Shown one piece after another: positions 41,561-57,110 of a stretch of DNA of 64,000 nucleotides. Within the stretch, counting starts at the first letter, position 1, and every line of letters begins with the position of its first letter. Under the pieces are notes generated by a model. That model was not told the origin of the DNA and did not search any database. It saw nothing but the letters and a program-made list of their open reading frames with translations. Origin of the DNA: Pogonophryne albipinna (lineage: Eukaryota > Chordata > Actinopteri > Perciformes > Artedidraconidae). A program made the position numbers and the translations under genes. Location of the stretch: positions 7,859,605 to 7,923,604 of the forward strand of contig CM053246.1 of NCBI GenBank assembly GCA_028583405.1. The letters run 5' to 3'.

Positions 41561-43439
41561 GCCTATTTACCTTAGGCAACAACTATCTCAATGCTTTCTG
41601 TGGATTTACTGTTACAATAAATGTTGCGAGCAGTGGCCTAAGATATTCTACAAAATAACATTAAAACATTAAATTAAAAATATATATTTTTCATTAGTTT
41701 TACAAAAAATAACTTGATTTAATTGTATTTAAAATAACATTTTCAAAGAAATAAATCCTTCGAATCTGCCTATTCAGTTTCTGTTTGAATGTGAAGGGTT
41801 AAATGAAAGAAGCTCGTCTCTGCGAGTTACTGTGAAGACAGGAGCAGCCATGAATTCACAGATGGCCCAGCTATAGTAACTGAACGAGAGATTAATGTCA
41901 AATGACAGTACAATTGACCAGTCATATCTTCCCTCTAAATGGGTGGGTTTTATTATCGCGGACTTTATGACAAGTTCCGCCCGCTGTGAAGCTTTTCTTG
42001 TTTCCATAGCAACAACAACTTCCTGTCAATAGCGTAAACTTGCCTTCAAAATAAAAGCATGTCCATACAAAATAGGAAGCCAAGCCAAATTACACTTAAG
42101 ACACAACTGCAACTAAAGTAACAAACACAATGCAATATCCTTTTTAATTTCAAAGAACACAAATTGGGTTATTTACAGGTGTTGTTCTGTGTGGTAGAGG
42201 GTCGCATTCATTGATGCGTTTTGCACCCCAGGCCGTTGTTTTGATATTCCGCTGAATTATATGCTGTGACGTAATAACTCTTTTGGAAGGGGTGGGGGGT
42301 CAGAGGGCCTATGTATAAAAGTCACGGCTCGTCACTGGTTTTGAGTCATTATATAGTATATGTTTAACTCTAAAATGTTTGTGGACCCAAATTGTAATTA
42401 TTTTGATCCATCCAATGGATGTATACAGAGAACCGGATACAGTGTTGGTGGTGGGGCTCCATTCATTCATATGAAAGCTGCTCAGTCGTGCATGAAGCCA
42501 AAATTGAGAACACACATATAGGGTTTTGGGCCCATATACCATGAGTATTTGGGTTTGTACCTCCGACCCGCTTCATCGAATGGGTAGGGAATATAGTTCT
42601 AGAATTGGCTTTTAGTGAAGTTTACAACTTTTAAACCCTAATGATTAGAGGGTTATTCCAATGTTCACTCTGCGTAGTTGGTCTTCCTAAAAAATAAGAA
42701 TATGCCTGAATAAAGATGTCTCTTTCCCAATGTAAGTAATTGGGAAAACGTCATTTGGGAAAACCTCTTAGGCCAATTGCACCCATTGCAATTCCTTGAC
42801 TGAGTCTCACATAATGTTTATTTGGTTTACATAATACCATATTGATTTGTTTGTGTTGAGTTTTGTGTTCGGTTAGTAGAAGAAAATTATCAGAGCAAAC
42901 ATTTCCCTTATTTTTTACCAGAACATATATGAAACCTTTTTTTTTAAGCAAGAATATCTGAGATTTGATACTGATATTGGTGTTATCTATGGAGATCCAC
43001 TTTTTAAAAAGACACCTTTCTAAAATAGAATGTACAGGCTACCAAAATAACTAAATATATGCCCTTTAATATTGTCTATCCTGAGCCTTCCCTTTTTGTA
43101 AAAATCAATAGGTGAAATTCCTTTGTAAGCTTATCTTCTAAAAATAAAGCATTGGAAAGGAGAGACTTGACAACATAAGATAGCAGAGATATGGAAGTGC
43201 CTGATTATTTCTACATTTGAAAGTAAAGTGCAACAATGTTGTATTTACCCTACATTGTAATGATTTCAGAAATGTACAAAATAATCTGATTCCGTAGCTT
43301 CAAAACCTATAGTTACCATGTCCCTCTATCACTTTCTGTGACAACATGCTTTTCATGTGCACAAAACTCTATAGATGTGTAGTTAAGATCAAAATTAAGG
43401 CAGGGTTTAAAGATTGGTTTGGTCCAAGAACAGGTGCCT
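41561..43439. other. No feature recognised
   Basis: AT-rich non-coding sequence without supported ORFs or repeat ends. Confidence 0.4.
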
Positions 43440-43660
43440 ACATTTGGGGTAGTGGGAAAGTCGGGAAGTTGCAGCTGGTGTGATTCCATGGCAAGTAGTT
43501 TTTTTATGGTTAAGGGGATTATTGCGATGATCTACCAAGCAGAAGGTCAGTTGGGCAGGATACCTAACCCCAAATTGCCCCTGTAGTAATGTCTACAATA
43601 TCTGTAATTCGCTTTGGAAAAAAACATCAGTTAAAAGACATGTAATGTTGATGTAATTAT
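43440..43660 (+). repeat. Decayed V-SINE-like element
   Basis: The 3' part (CCCCAAATTGCCCCTGTAG, then AATTCGCTTTGGAAAAAAAC) matches the SINE at 59.9-60.07 kb. The tRNA-like head is not recognisable. Confidence 0.45.
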
Positions 43661-43796
43661 GTTTTTTCGGACTGTACAAACTGGTATGGGAGATATGTAC
43701 AAAAGAAGCTGTATGCAAGACTGTGTGATGCATGCATACATTTGTATTTGCAGCTCTATAAATAGAAGTGGGTAAAAAGAGTGTGTGTCAGAGGGG

Positions 43797-44288
43797 GGAG
43801 AAGTTCTAAGATCTTGTACTTAAGTAAAAGTAGCAGAGAGTAGACATAGTGTTAGAGGTAAAAGTCCTGCATTCAAAATGTAACTCAAGTAAAAGTATGA
43901 AAGGATTAGCATCAACATATCATTAAAGTACCAAAAGTAAAAGTAGTCATTGTGCAGATTGGTCCATTTCAGAATAATATATATGATATGTTTTATAATT
44001 ATTGATCTTTAAAGTGTTCTCAAAGCTGGTAAAGGTGCAGCTAGTTTGAATAACTTTGTATACTGCAGGGTAGCTTGTGAATTTACTCCAGGTGGAACTA
44101 AAGTCTGATTTGAGAGTTGATTATATTTCACATCATTCATCAAAATCTGTAAAGTAACTAAAAGTATTAAATAAATGTAGTGGAGTAAAAGTATACAACT
44201 TACCTCTGAATTGTAATGGAGTAGAAGTGCAAAGTACAACAAATGGAAATACTCAAGTAAAGTACAATTCCCTCAAAATTGTACTTAA
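43797..44288. repeat. ACTTGAGTAAA-type teleost repeat, left part
   Basis: Rich in TACTTAAGTAAAAGTA and TACTCAAGTAAAGTAC motifs. Its right end is displaced to 53003-53050 by the TTAA element at 44289-53002. A related internal fragment is seen at 33.4-33.5 kb (CAGCTGGTAAAGG, GGTAGCTTATGAAATT). Confidence 0.7.
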
Positions 44289-45249
44289 AGGGGACATATC
44301 ATGCAAAATGCACTTTGTGATGTCTTTTATACATAAATATGTGTCCCCGGTGCGTCGGGGGGAACTCACGCAGCATCAGAAAATAAAACCCTCTCTTTTC
44401 CTCCGTACCCAAATCTTTTAAAAACAGGGGTACAACGAGCGGATACAGATTTGCTGCCGGTCTGACGTCAAATCGGCAGCGGACCCACCGAAAATTGCTA
44501 TCAGAAACAATGCCTGACGTGTTTTGGACGTAACCTCGTCTTTGTTTACATTAGCAAGCCTCGCTAACACTCAGAGCTAACCTGTACTGTAGAGCAGGGG
44601 TTTTCAAATAGAAGTGGTTACTTTTTTTTGGCTGGACAGTGTAGTTTTACACACCGTCAGGGTAGGATTTTCACCGGCGGCCATGGCGGCCATACTGTGG
44701 TGGAAAACAACTATGACAAAATTAACCTATTTTACCGTGATTTAATTGTAATACACATTTCAAAATGATGCCGAAGTAACTAAATACTGATAACGGTTAG
44801 TAAAAACCATGCTTTGACAAGTGTGCAGACAAGACGGCAGGCGAAAAACTTTTAAAATGCGTGTTTTTCTGAATGGAGCTATCCCATTCTCCATTCGATC
44901 AGATCAGGCTAAACTAACCTGTATCTGCTCCGTCCACACACAACAACGTCCTAAAGACAGAATTAAAGCAGCGACTGTATTCGCCATGACACAGACAGTC
45001 TGTGGTTTGTACATGTTTAACTTTTGTCTAGTTTCTGAACAGATATGAGGAGCTGTGAGGAGTTGATCACACACACACACCAGAGATGGGGACTCGAGTT
45101 TGTGACTCGGACTCGAGTCGCACTTAAGTCGCACACACAGAGACTTCAGACTTGACTTGGACTCCTGCTCAAAAGACTTCGGACTCGACTTGGACTCGTG
45201 TTTTGGGACTCGTGAACAATCATTGTGTTTTCTATTTTTGGCGTATTAA

Positions 45250-45536
45250 AGGTGGGGTAGGTAAGTTTGAGAAACCGGCTCGAGATCGCTAGAATTTGAA
45301 AATACACAACCGGAGAAAATCTGCCACTTCCTCACAGAGCCCCTCCTCCAACACACACGAACGCGCACATGACCAATGAGGGCACGAGATAAGTTTGTGC
45401 CCCGATGGAAGGCTGACAGGCAGGCAGGCCATCCAGTTACTTTAGCCGGGCCGGCTATCGGGATGTTAAGAGCATTCCATGGAATATAACAAAAAGTGTA
45501 TCTCGAGCCGGTTTCTCAAATTTACCTACCCCACCT
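45250..45536. mobile_element. TTAA MITE with long inverted arms
   Basis: Inverted arms of about 40 bp (AGGTGGGGTAGGTAA then GAGAAACCGGCTCGAG) are flanked by TTAA (45246-45249 and 45537-45540). The total of 287 bp is non-coding. Confidence 0.87.
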
Positions 45537-45561
45537 TTAACATTAACATCATGGTAACACC

Positions 45562-45746
45562 ATGGCGACCGGCGGCACACCTGCAGCTGTACCGCTTGTA
45601 ATTAGGTTCAACTATAAAAACTTCGAACAAAACGCCGGCGGCACCAACAAAAGGAGCGCACACTGCAAAGTCTGCAATATTAAAATCAAGGATGCTGGTG
45701 CAACAACGTCAAATTTCATCAGGCACTTGAAAACTCACCCGGAGAG
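45562..45746 (+). pseudogene. BED-type zinc-finger exon of a hAT transposase
   Basis: The exon encodes MATGGTPAAVPLVIRFNY, then the finger AHCKVCNIKIKD, spaced to FIRHLKTHPER (Cys-x2-Cys and His-x4-His as in BED fingers). It ends at a GTCAGT splice-donor candidate (45747). BED fingers are the DNA-binding part of many hAT transposases. No catalytic exons are found downstream within the element, so this is a leftover first coding exon. Confidence 0.72.
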
Positions 45747-46812
45747 GTCAGTCACATTAACGCATATGGACGGTTAGCAAACATGTTTAGTTCAGCATCA
45801 GCTATGTAATGTTAACTTAGCTTGCTACTAGCTTTGTAACTGAATATTTGAAAAGATGAGTGAATGTTTGCTTGTCACACTTGTTTACGTTGAGTGGCGT
45901 TGACATCCAACTCTTGACATGACATAAAAAAGGTCGGTAACGTTAATCATTACGTTCCGCTGCCACCATCTACTGGCTAACGTTAAACGTAGAAAAATAC
46001 ATAGTTACATACATAAATACATCTGTCGGTTTATAGGCAGGTTACAGGTTTATTGTTGACCACGTAACGTTAATGTTACAGGTTTATCAGGTTACCATTA
46101 CACTGGGTTTGAGTGAGAGGATAGAGGAATAGGTTTATTTATAGTAGACTTAAAAGATGTAATTTGAGACCCAGTGTAATTAAACAATACGGTTGCACAG
46201 GTCAAATTTTAACATTGTTGTCCACTGGCCAAATGGCTAGCCTAGTGAATGTTGACACTTTACCAGCCACTCAATAGATTGCCATTGTTATTTTTGGCTG
46301 GTGCGTGCAACATACAGAACCAGCCACTTGATGATTTACCAGCATTTGGCTGGTAAATGGTGTTAATGGTCGATATCTCTTTTGGAACAAGTCATGTTTT
46401 AATATCACCAATTCAGTATATTTCAGATAATATTGCAGCAATAGTTTTTTAGTTGCAAATGGCACAGAACAAATGTTTACTTTGAAGTACTTTTGACACA
46501 GTTTCCCTGCGGGGGATTAATAAAGTATTTGTGATACTGATTTCTGATTCTGAAGTGTTTTGCTTATAAGTTGTTTGCATTTAGCTAAAGTGTGATGTTT
46601 TTCCTCATATTGCATTGCAATAGCCTGTGATCATATAACAAACAACTAATCAGTACTGATACTGTATGCTAATAGATATAGGAGTGATAATAATACAGTA
46701 AATGCTTTGAATTTCTTAGATATAGCTGTGCAGTATTCTTAACAGACTGGATAGCAGCAGACAATAGAAGGCTTATTACAACCAGAAGAGACATGAGACT
46801 TTTATTTTTTAG

Positions 46813-46945
46813 AGACTTGAGACTTGACTTGGACTCGTGACCAAAGACTTGAGACTTGATCAAGTCTCACCCAACAAAGACTTGAGACTTGACTTGGACT
46901 CGTGACCAAAGACTTGAGACTTGACTTGCAAAAAAAGACTTGTGA
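46813..46945. repeat. Subterminal tandem repeats of the inner hAT
   Basis: Two long units and several short forms of GACTTGAGACTTGACTTGG plus ACTCGTGACCAAA are arranged head to tail, probably transposase-binding repeats. Confidence 0.75.
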
Positions 46946-46953
46946 ACATCTCT

Positions 46954-47136
<183 letters not shown>

Positions 47137-47795
47137 TTGCATTTCAAAGTACTGCTTGTTCATACAGTTGAATGTTTGAGCTTCACTATGCACTGATGAA
47201 TGATGTATGTGCAGAGTTTGACCCTTGAAGGCTGTTTCTTCTGCTCTAAAATTGAATATATTTGTTACATATTAATAGAATTTTAGATTTTTTTATTTGA
47301 TCTTGGATTTGTGAATGGGAGAAGTAGTAGATGGAAAAAATACCAAACACTAATTATTCAAAGTAGAGTATTTCATTTTATAAACGGTAATACTCAGGAG
47401 GCATAGGCCTATATGATGATGTAATGTTTGACATTATTGATATTAAAAAAGTGATTTGTTTTCCATGTCATTTGTGTGTTTTTCTTATCAGAAAGTGAAG
47501 TTATATATTTGTAAGCTCCAAATCCAAATGTTTCCCTCAATGGCCTTTGTGCCCTGGCATGTGGCCTTTGCGCCCTGAAAAAATGTGTGACACCAAAGGC
47601 CAAATGGCCTTGCCCCTAAAATGACGAAAATCCAAGCCTGCACACCGTCTTATTTGACTTTCTCAGGACTGAAAACTGTTTTTTGGGGGCAGACCCCCAC
47701 AAAGAAAAAAATATATTTACACACGTAAGGTCATCATCTTAACAGTTTGTTATGCTCATCGAGTCATCCGTGAGCAGAGCATCAAGTTGGCATGC

Positions 47796-48005
47796 CTATA
47801 ACAGCTGAATGCGACGATTACCATCTTGTTCAGCAAAACGCCTCACAAACGTATTAAGATCTAAAGCTTTAGTGCGTTTTGATTCAATGCTGAGTCCAGC
47901 CAAACTTGACAGTCTCTTCTCCGTCATTGTCGACCGCAAATACCTCATTCCTGCCGTGTACTTGAGTCTGAATGCGCCGTCCCGTTCAAATGAAATCGCC
48001 GCCAA
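47796..48005 (-). pseudogene. hAT transposase C-terminal fragment
   Basis: The minus strand reads MTEKRLSSLAGLSIESKRTK, the C-terminal dimerisation-region motif (RLSSLA-x-SIE) of hAT transposases. It lies near the right end of the outer hAT, as expected for the 3' end of a leftward transposase gene. Upstream exons are not recognisable. Confidence 0.6.
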
Positions 48006-48905
48006 TCACATTTCCTCGCTCGCGCCAGGGCCGGGGTTACAAGGCTCGCGTCTTGTACTGCATTCACTTGCACTCGGACATTAGGGATTTTCTCTCATAA
48101 ATGTCCGATGAGACACAACTTTTATTTCAAAACAAAGCTGACGTTTTCTGCCAGACGCTGTCTCCTCTTTCACTTTAGATTACTTCACTAAAAATCGATC
48201 CATGTTGCCGCTCGCATAAAGTTAGCTGAAGTTAACTAGCTAGATTTCACTGTTTCTCGTTATTTTTTTCTCACGCTGCGCCTCCCCTGAAGCTCTCTAG
48301 CGCCCCCCAGGGGAGGCGCGCCTCACACTTTGAAAACCGCTGCTGTGTTTAAAAAGCAGGAAATAAAAAAAAGAACTCACCTTGTGATAAACCCGCAAGA
48401 GAAAAAGCATTTGAGCTCCATACTGTTTCAGAAATAATCCTTGATGTGGTTTAGAACAGGCTGGCATTTTATCACAGCAGAATTGAACTTTATCTCCGGT
48501 AGAATTCTGATCAGGCATTAGCTCCTCCTCCTCTTTTTTTTTATAAGCTAAGGACCCAAAATCCGCGTTTCTCTAACAGGGCTGCAAAAGAGGGGTATGA
48601 GCAGTATGAGGCATGGCTACAACGGGTGAACTGTTTGGTATTTTAAGCAAAAAACTTCACAGACATTTTTTGTATAGGTATGGACCTACAATATATGTTT
48701 CCAATATAGGCAAGGCAAGGCAAGGCAAGTTTATTTATATAGCACTTTTCAACACAAGGCAAATTCAATTCAAAGTGCTTTACAAAAAATGAAAGACATT
48801 AAGAAAATGGCATTTAAAATCATTAAAAATAATTGCGAATAAAATAAACATTAAAAGAAAAAATACATGGATAAAAGTTACAGTGCAGTCTAAGATATGA
48901 ATAGT

Positions 48906-51899
48906 TCAATTAAAAGCAGCGACAAAAAGAAAAGTCTTCAGCCTGGATTTAAAAGTAGGAAGAGTTGCAGCGGACCTGCAGGTTTCTGGGAGTTTGTTCC
49001 AGATATTTGGAGCATAATAACTGAACGCTGCTTTACCATGTTTAGTTCTGACTCTGGCGACAGAAAGCTGACCAGTCCCTGAAGACCTGAGAGATCTGGA
49101 TGGTTCATAATTTAGCAGGAGGTCAGAAATGTATTTTGGGCCTAAACCATTCAGTGCTTTATAAACCAGCAGCAGTATTTTGAAATCTATTCTTTGACAC
49201 ACAGGAAGCCAGTGTGAAGACTTCAGAACAGGAGTGATGTGATCCACTTTCTTAGTGTTAGTGAGGACTCGAGCAGCGGCGTTCTGAATCAGCTGCAGCT
49301 TTCTAATAGATTTTTTAGTGAGACCTGTGAAGACACCATTGCAGTAGTCGAGTCTACTGAAGATAAAAGCATGGACAAGTTTTTCCAAATCCTGCTGTGA
49401 CATTAGTCTTTTAATCCTAGATATATTCTTTAGGTGATAGTAGGCTGATTTAGTAACTGTTTTAATGTGACTGTTGAAACTCAGGTCAGAGTACATGACT
49501 ACACCTAGATTTCTGGCTTTATCTGTTGTTTTGAACATTGCAGACTGAAGCTCAGCGCTAACTTTTATACGTTCTGTCTTGGCTCCAAAAACCATTACCT
49601 CAGTTTTATCTTTGTTTAATTGGAGAAAGTTCTGACACATCCAGTCATTGATTTGTTCAATGCACTTACTCAGTGTTTGAATTGGAGCATAGTCTCCTGG
49701 TGAAATTGTTACGTAAATTTGTGTGTCATCTGCATAGCTATGGTAACTTATTTTGTTGTTCTTCATTATCTGAGCCAGTGGTAGCATGTAGACGTTAAAG
49801 AGAAGAGGCCCCAAGATGGAGCCTTGAGGTACCCCACATGTCATATTTGTCAACTCAGATGTGTATTTACCTATAGAAACAAAGTTGTTTCTGTCCTTTA
49901 AGTAGGATTCAAACCAATTTAGAACTGTTTCCGAAAGTCCCACCCAGTTTTCCAGTCGGTCTAGTAATATGCTGTGGTCAACAGTGTCAAACGCAGCACT
50001 GAGAACTAATAATACTAAAACTGAAGTTCTGCCACTGTCTGTGTTTAAGTGGATGTCATTAAAGACCTTTACAAGAGCAGTCTCAGTGCTGTGGTTTGGA
50101 CGAAAGCCTGACTGGAACACATCCAAACAGTTATTTAAATGCAAGAAGTTACTCAACTGTTGAAAAACAACTTTTTCAATGATTTTACCTAGAAATGGGA
50201 GGTTTGATATGGGCCTGTAATTGTTCATTACTGAAGCATCTAGATTATTCTTTTTTAAGAGCGGTTTAATGACTGCAGTTTTCAGGGCCTGTGGAAAAAT
50301 ACCTGAGTGAAGAGATTTGTTTACTATATGAAGTAGATCTGAGGCCATGCAAGGCAAAACATCTTTGAAAAATCCTGTTGGAATAATATCAAGGCAGCAG
50401 GAGGAGGATTTCAGAAGTTGAATAATGTCCTCTAGGTTTTTATCATTAATCTGATGGAATTGTGTCATGGTGTTTGAATTGATGTTAAGTGGACACAGAG
50501 ACAACACATTTGCTGTTCTGATGCAGAGGCACTGACTGCTTGTCTGATTTTCTGAATTTTGTCAGTGAAGAAGGAGGCAAAATCATTGCACGCCCTGGTG
50601 GATAGAGATTCAGAGGCTACTGACACTGGGGGGTTAGTTAGTCTGTCGACGGTAGCAAACAAGGCACGTGCGTTGTTTTTGTTTTTGGTAATGATGTCAG
50701 AGAAGAACGATTGTCGTGCGTTTTTCAATTCCAAATTATAAAGGCCAAGTCTCTCTTTATAGATTTCAAAGTGAACCTGGAGATTTGTTTTTCGCCACCT
50801 GCGTTCAGCTTTTCGACATACTCTTTTTTCTGTTTTCACGGTCATGGCCTTTCTCCATGGAGATATTTTCTTGCCAGACACTTCCTTTACCTTAGTTAGA
50901 GCAATGGCATCTATAACATTTTTAATTTTTGAATTAAAACTGATCTACTAGCTCATTTACTGAGATGTTAGCAGGGGCAAGTGTGGAAGATAAATTCTGA
51001 GTAAACATTTCCCTAGTATTTTCAGTTAAATATCGCTTTGTGGTTACCTCTTTTTGAACATTTTTGTGAACAGAAATAGAGCTCTCAAAGAAAACACAGG
51101 AATGGTCAGAGAGTGCAACATCAGTCACCACAACCTTAGAGATATTCAGACCCTTTGAGATAATTAAGTCCAGAGTGTGCCCCTTATTGTGCGTGAGCTC
51201 CGTCACATGCTGAGTCAGTCCATAGCTATCAAGAACACAAAACAGTTATTTTGCCCCTCTGTCCTGGGGGTTGTCAACATGGATGTTAAAATCACCAACA
51301 ATGACTAGACGGTCAAAGTCAATACACACTATAGACAGCAGTTCGGTAAAATCATCAAAAAAGCTTGCACAGTATTTGGGTGGTCTATAGATATTTAGGA
51401 ACAGAGCTCGAGAGGAGCATTTCAGCTGAAGGGCCACATATTCAAAAGAAGCAAAGTTCCCATAAGATGTCTTCCTGCATTGAAGGGAATCATTGAACAG
51501 AATAGCAACTCTACCCCCTTTCTTATGCATTCTTTCCTGACTCATAAAACTAAAGTTGGGAGGGGTTGATTCGATAAGAACAGCTGCACTGTTATTTTGT
51601 TCAATCCAAGTTTCTGTTAAAAACATAAGGTCGAGATTGTGCTCAGTGATAAAATCATTGATTAAAAATGTTTTTCCTGCCAAAGACCTGACATTTAATA
51701 AAGCTAGTTTAAGTTCGTTAAACACACTATCAGTCAGGTTTTTTGTAACAAGCTGTGGCTGACATGGAATCACTGCTAAATTAGATAAACTCACACAAAC
51801 GTTTGAGCGCTTCCTGTATCTAAGATGATTCACCGCTCTTAATCTATTACCTATCAACACAGATATCGGCAAAGCTACAGGCAGGCAGGGCCCCGGCAT
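48906..51899 (-). pseudogene. L2 ORF2: endonuclease and reverse transcriptase, few breaks
   Basis: The endonuclease (51899-50934) reads LALLNVRSLAGKTFLINDFI, FLTETWIEQN, GGRVAILF, LNIYRPPKY and VGDFNIHVDN, with one in-frame stop near 51246, then ELTHNKGHTLDLIIS and LSDHSCVFF. After two frameshifts (near 50930 and 50500) a 533-codon open stretch (50507-48906) holds the full reverse transcriptase: KPLLKKNNLD, NYRPISNLPFLGKIIEKVV, QSGFRPNHSTETALV, LVLSAAFDTVDHSIL, GVPQGSILGPLLFNVYMLP and YADDTQIYV, and the C-terminal region (LHAFIFSRLDYCNGV, TFKSRLKTFLF). All catalytic Asp residues are kept. Only three breaks make this a fairly young dead copy. Confidence 0.9.
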
Positions 51900-52099
51900 G
51901 TCCTGGAAAGAGTTGAGAGTGCCATACGCCCTTGAGCCTGGACCCAGCAGATATCAGTTTGCAGCGTTTTGTACACACACATCCCTATCAGGCTTTGAAG
52001 GGGAGGGAGGACCCACCACCCTGCTCCTCTCATCATAGGACGGCAGGGTGAGGGCTACACTGTAAGCCGGGGGAGATGGTGCGCATCTCTGCTTCGGTG

Positions 52100-52978
52100 A
52101 TTTTGATGGGCGTCATTGAGGGGCGGGGGTAAAGGACATGCTGCCAACCCTGCGTCTCGCCTTCATGTGGTCATCGAACTCCAGGGGGGTGGGCGAGGGT
52201 GAAAGGGTGAGCGGAGAGTAGAGAGAGCTGGGGGATGAATGAAGAGTATCCTCAAAGGCTTTGAAAGGGAGGGTGACGGGCAGTGGAGACTCCTCCATTT
52301 GTGTCATAGGTCTCCCATAATCAGAACATTCCTCAGGCGGGTGCAGTGATACTTCTTCAGGGTTTTCTGCGCGATGTGTTGTGTCTTTCTCCTGTTTTGA
52401 TTCCTCTTGCCGCTTGTCCTTGGCAGAGGGAACAGATTGATGACGCAGGCAGTTGAATATGTTAGAGATAAATAATTTCACTCCTGACTTGTTCAGGCAA
52501 ACTCCATTTGCCTTGAAAAGATGTCTGCGATCCCAGAAAAAGTTAAAATTGTCAATAAAATGGACAGAATAAGTCAGTACAGGCAGTTGAAAGCCAGGTG
52601 TTCAGTGCAAACAATCTGCTGAATCTCTCCACTCCTCTTCTGACTGGCAGTAGAGGGCCACTGATGAACACCACTGCATTTAGAGAGCTGACAGTTTCCA
52701 ACAAGCATTTAAAGTCTTCTTTCAGCACTTCTGACTCTTGTTTCACAACATCATTTGTTCCAATGTGCAGTACCACATTCTTCACAGTTGGATGTTCAGC
52801 CCCAATATGCAGGATCTTTCAGCCAAGTCAGATACCACATCCTTGGGAAAACAGAGTACTTTGTTGTTGTTCTTACTACACAGACCTTTTACATCTCTTA
52901 CAGCAGAGTCACCCACAATCAGAGTTTCAGGCCCAGTCGTTAGCTTTCCCTCTAGCCTTTTACTTTTGGAGTAGCTAT
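52100..52978 (-). pseudogene. L2 ORF1 with SGNH-type domain, frameshifted, 5'-truncated
   Basis: The minus strand reads TLIVGDSAVRDVKG (serine block), VLCFPKDVVSDLAER, and after a frameshift near 52790 VKNVVLHIGTNDVV (Asn block) and VVFISGPLLPVRRG, then a basic/acidic tail (52113-52481). Where the Asp-x-x-His block is expected the sequence reads FKANGVCLNKSG, so the histidine position appears to be Cys. The N-terminal part is missing because the LINE is 5'-truncated at 52980. Confidence 0.75.
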
Positions 52979-53002
52979 TTAATATAGCATAATAGGTCCA
53001 CT

Positions 53003-53050
53003 TTAAGTACAGTACTTGAGTAAATGTACTCAGTGACTTTACACCATTGG
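53003..53050. repeat. ACTTGAGTAAA-type repeat, right part
   Basis: GTACAGTACTTGAGTAAATG continues the repeat left at 44288 after removal of the TTAA element. Confidence 0.7.
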
Positions 53051-53201
53051 TGTGTGTGTGTGTTTACTTGGCAGTGTTGGCCGGTCCCCAGACTCGCTCT
53101 GTCTCCACAAACATCTGGCCTCTCACAGACTTCGCCTCGAGACACATAGAGCCACATGCGAACTCTGACTGACTCATCCACTTTATCTTACAAATGTGCG
53201 T

Positions 53202-55149
<1,948 letters not shown>

Positions 55150-57110
55150 ACTTAACCAGTTGAAAATGACATTCCCAGAACAATTGACTATTTCTTCACT
55201 TCTAAAAGGGGTAAATTCATAATCTTTTTTCTCAAAGCATTGATAAACCTGTGAGTTGGATGTAGAAAAGTCAGAATCAATTGAACATAGTTAAAACATT
55301 TAAATGATTGTGTCCGTCCAAAAAATAAAAATGACTTGTAGTGAAAATCACCCTTGAATGATGGGATAGTAGACTAAAAGCTTTAGGAATCCAAACTATA
55401 ACATATAATAAGTACCCTGTATTAAGATTGATGCAAAACAAGTGACATTTGACCTTTTTAGAGAGGTTTAGCAAAAAAACAAACACTTCTGGGGTCATTT
55501 GGGTGCATTTTCGATATCTCTGGCCCCCCCTCGGTCGATTTTGATGATTGACATCTCTTTTTAACCATTAGAGCCAAAAGAATCGAGGGGAAGTTCCTAA
55601 AATCCATCTAAACATTACCCATTGGTGAATGAGTGATGCGTAGCAAGAATGCCCAAAACCGGAAGCTGTCATACACTCTGGTAGCTATCATAGCAGCTAT
55701 ATATGAAAACGCCATTGACATAAATATGAAGATCGATTATCAGTAATAATTTCAGACACATTGGATTAACCCAGGGGTCTGCAACCTTTTTGACCAAAAG
55801 AGCCATTTTGCCCCCTTTTCCACCAATTATTTTTGTCTGGAGCCGCCAAACATATTTGATTGATCAGACAAAAACGACAGTTTTTTTGCATTTATTATTT
55901 ATTACTTTATAGAAAACTGTTTACCTCTAATAATAAACAAAGAACTCTTATAAGGAGAATTACAAAAAATACACAGGCCTACTTTAAAATAAATCAACAC
56001 AGCACTTGGGGAGTCCTCTGCACATTTGAAGAAAATGAATATAATTAAAATGGGCCCACTTTGAAATAAATAAAGCATATAGCTGCACCCTAAAAAGAGT
56101 TAACTGATTGTCTTCCTCTTCCATGTTTTTCCTCCAACATGTAAAGGCTGCAGCACCTTTGACAACTTCTCTCCACATATCAAATATGCTGTGAAAGCAT
56201 ATAACTCTAACCACTGTTGGAACAAACACAGTAGTGGTGGCTTAAAGCCCACCTCTGCTCCGCGCCGTCCGTTAGATGAGCCTGGTCAGATTAATAAGAG
56301 AAGGAGTTCAAAACACCGGCATAAAAGTTATAACAATAATCTGATTTTAATGGTAAAAAACACCAATACACAAATTACAGAGTACTCTGGACTCCCAGCT
56401 CTACTGCTGTGCGATACAGGTATCGGGACCAGCCAGTCAGAAACAAGGGGGGCCCTTTGCATGAATAAACAACAGTATATATGGACATATTTGGGGCGGA
56501 GATGTGGGTCGGCTCTTCCGTCCCATTTTACTCCTAAGTGAAGCGTGAGAGCCTCGGAACTAGTCAAGGTCAGAATCACTTTTTATCTTCCACCTAACTT
56601 CACTCCTTTACTTTCCCAGGGAAGATTTCACACAAACTATTCTTTCCCAAAACAATCAAACATTGTACACAGATATTGGTATCAAACATTGTACACAGAT
56701 ATATTGGTGCTTGAGATTATATTGGCCCCAGGAAGAACCTTGAAAGAGAACATGTGCGTGCTGGTATCTGGGTCAGTGAAAACAAAACATTTTCAACCGT
56801 GCAACAAAATATAAATAGTCCTACAAATATTTTTATTTTATTTCCTTCTTATTTTTGTCTAAGCTCAAGGGAGCCAGAGCAGAAGGCTTAAAGAGCCGCA
56901 TGCGGCTCGAGAGACGCGGGTTGCCGACCCATGGATTAACCTATAGATTAACCTTCAGCAGCGTTTTTATCGTTTTAATGCCATTGAACACAACTTTTGA
57001 TCAGAAACAGCAAAAGGTAAGCCATTTCTCCCGTGTTTGCTCCGTAAAGCTACGTTGTGTGATGTCTGTGTTTGCTTCCCCTGTCGCGAGTACCGGGGCT
57101 TAACCGGTTG
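55150..57110. repeat. Dispersed repeat, copy 2, interrupted by a hAT element
   Basis: Shares long stretches with 13795-14165 on both sides of the inserted hAT (for example GTTGGATGTAGAAAAGTCAG and AGCAGCGTTTTTATCG). Its middle part (about 55300-55770) is absent from copy 1. Confidence 0.65.
55772..56933. mobile_element. Non-autonomous hAT element, 8-bp target duplication GATTAACC
   Basis: Ends are CAGGGGTCTGCAACC and, inverted, CATGGGTCGGCAACC, flanked by GATTAACC (55764-55771 and 56934-56941). The 1162-bp interior has no transposase. The right end has the GAGCCGCATGCGGCTCGAG motif seen in many hAT repeats. Confidence 0.92.

Larger units (their letters stand above)
48710..52980 (-). mobile_element. 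Near-full L2-type LINE, 7-bp target duplication AATATAG
   Basis: The 3' end on the left has (GGCAA)n-type repeats followed by GTTTATTTATATAGCACTTT. The element runs to 52980, and AATATAG flanks it at 48703-48709 and 52981-52987. ORF1 (esterase-like) and ORF2 are both present with a few breaks. It interrupts the TTAA element just inside that element's right end. Confidence 0.9.
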
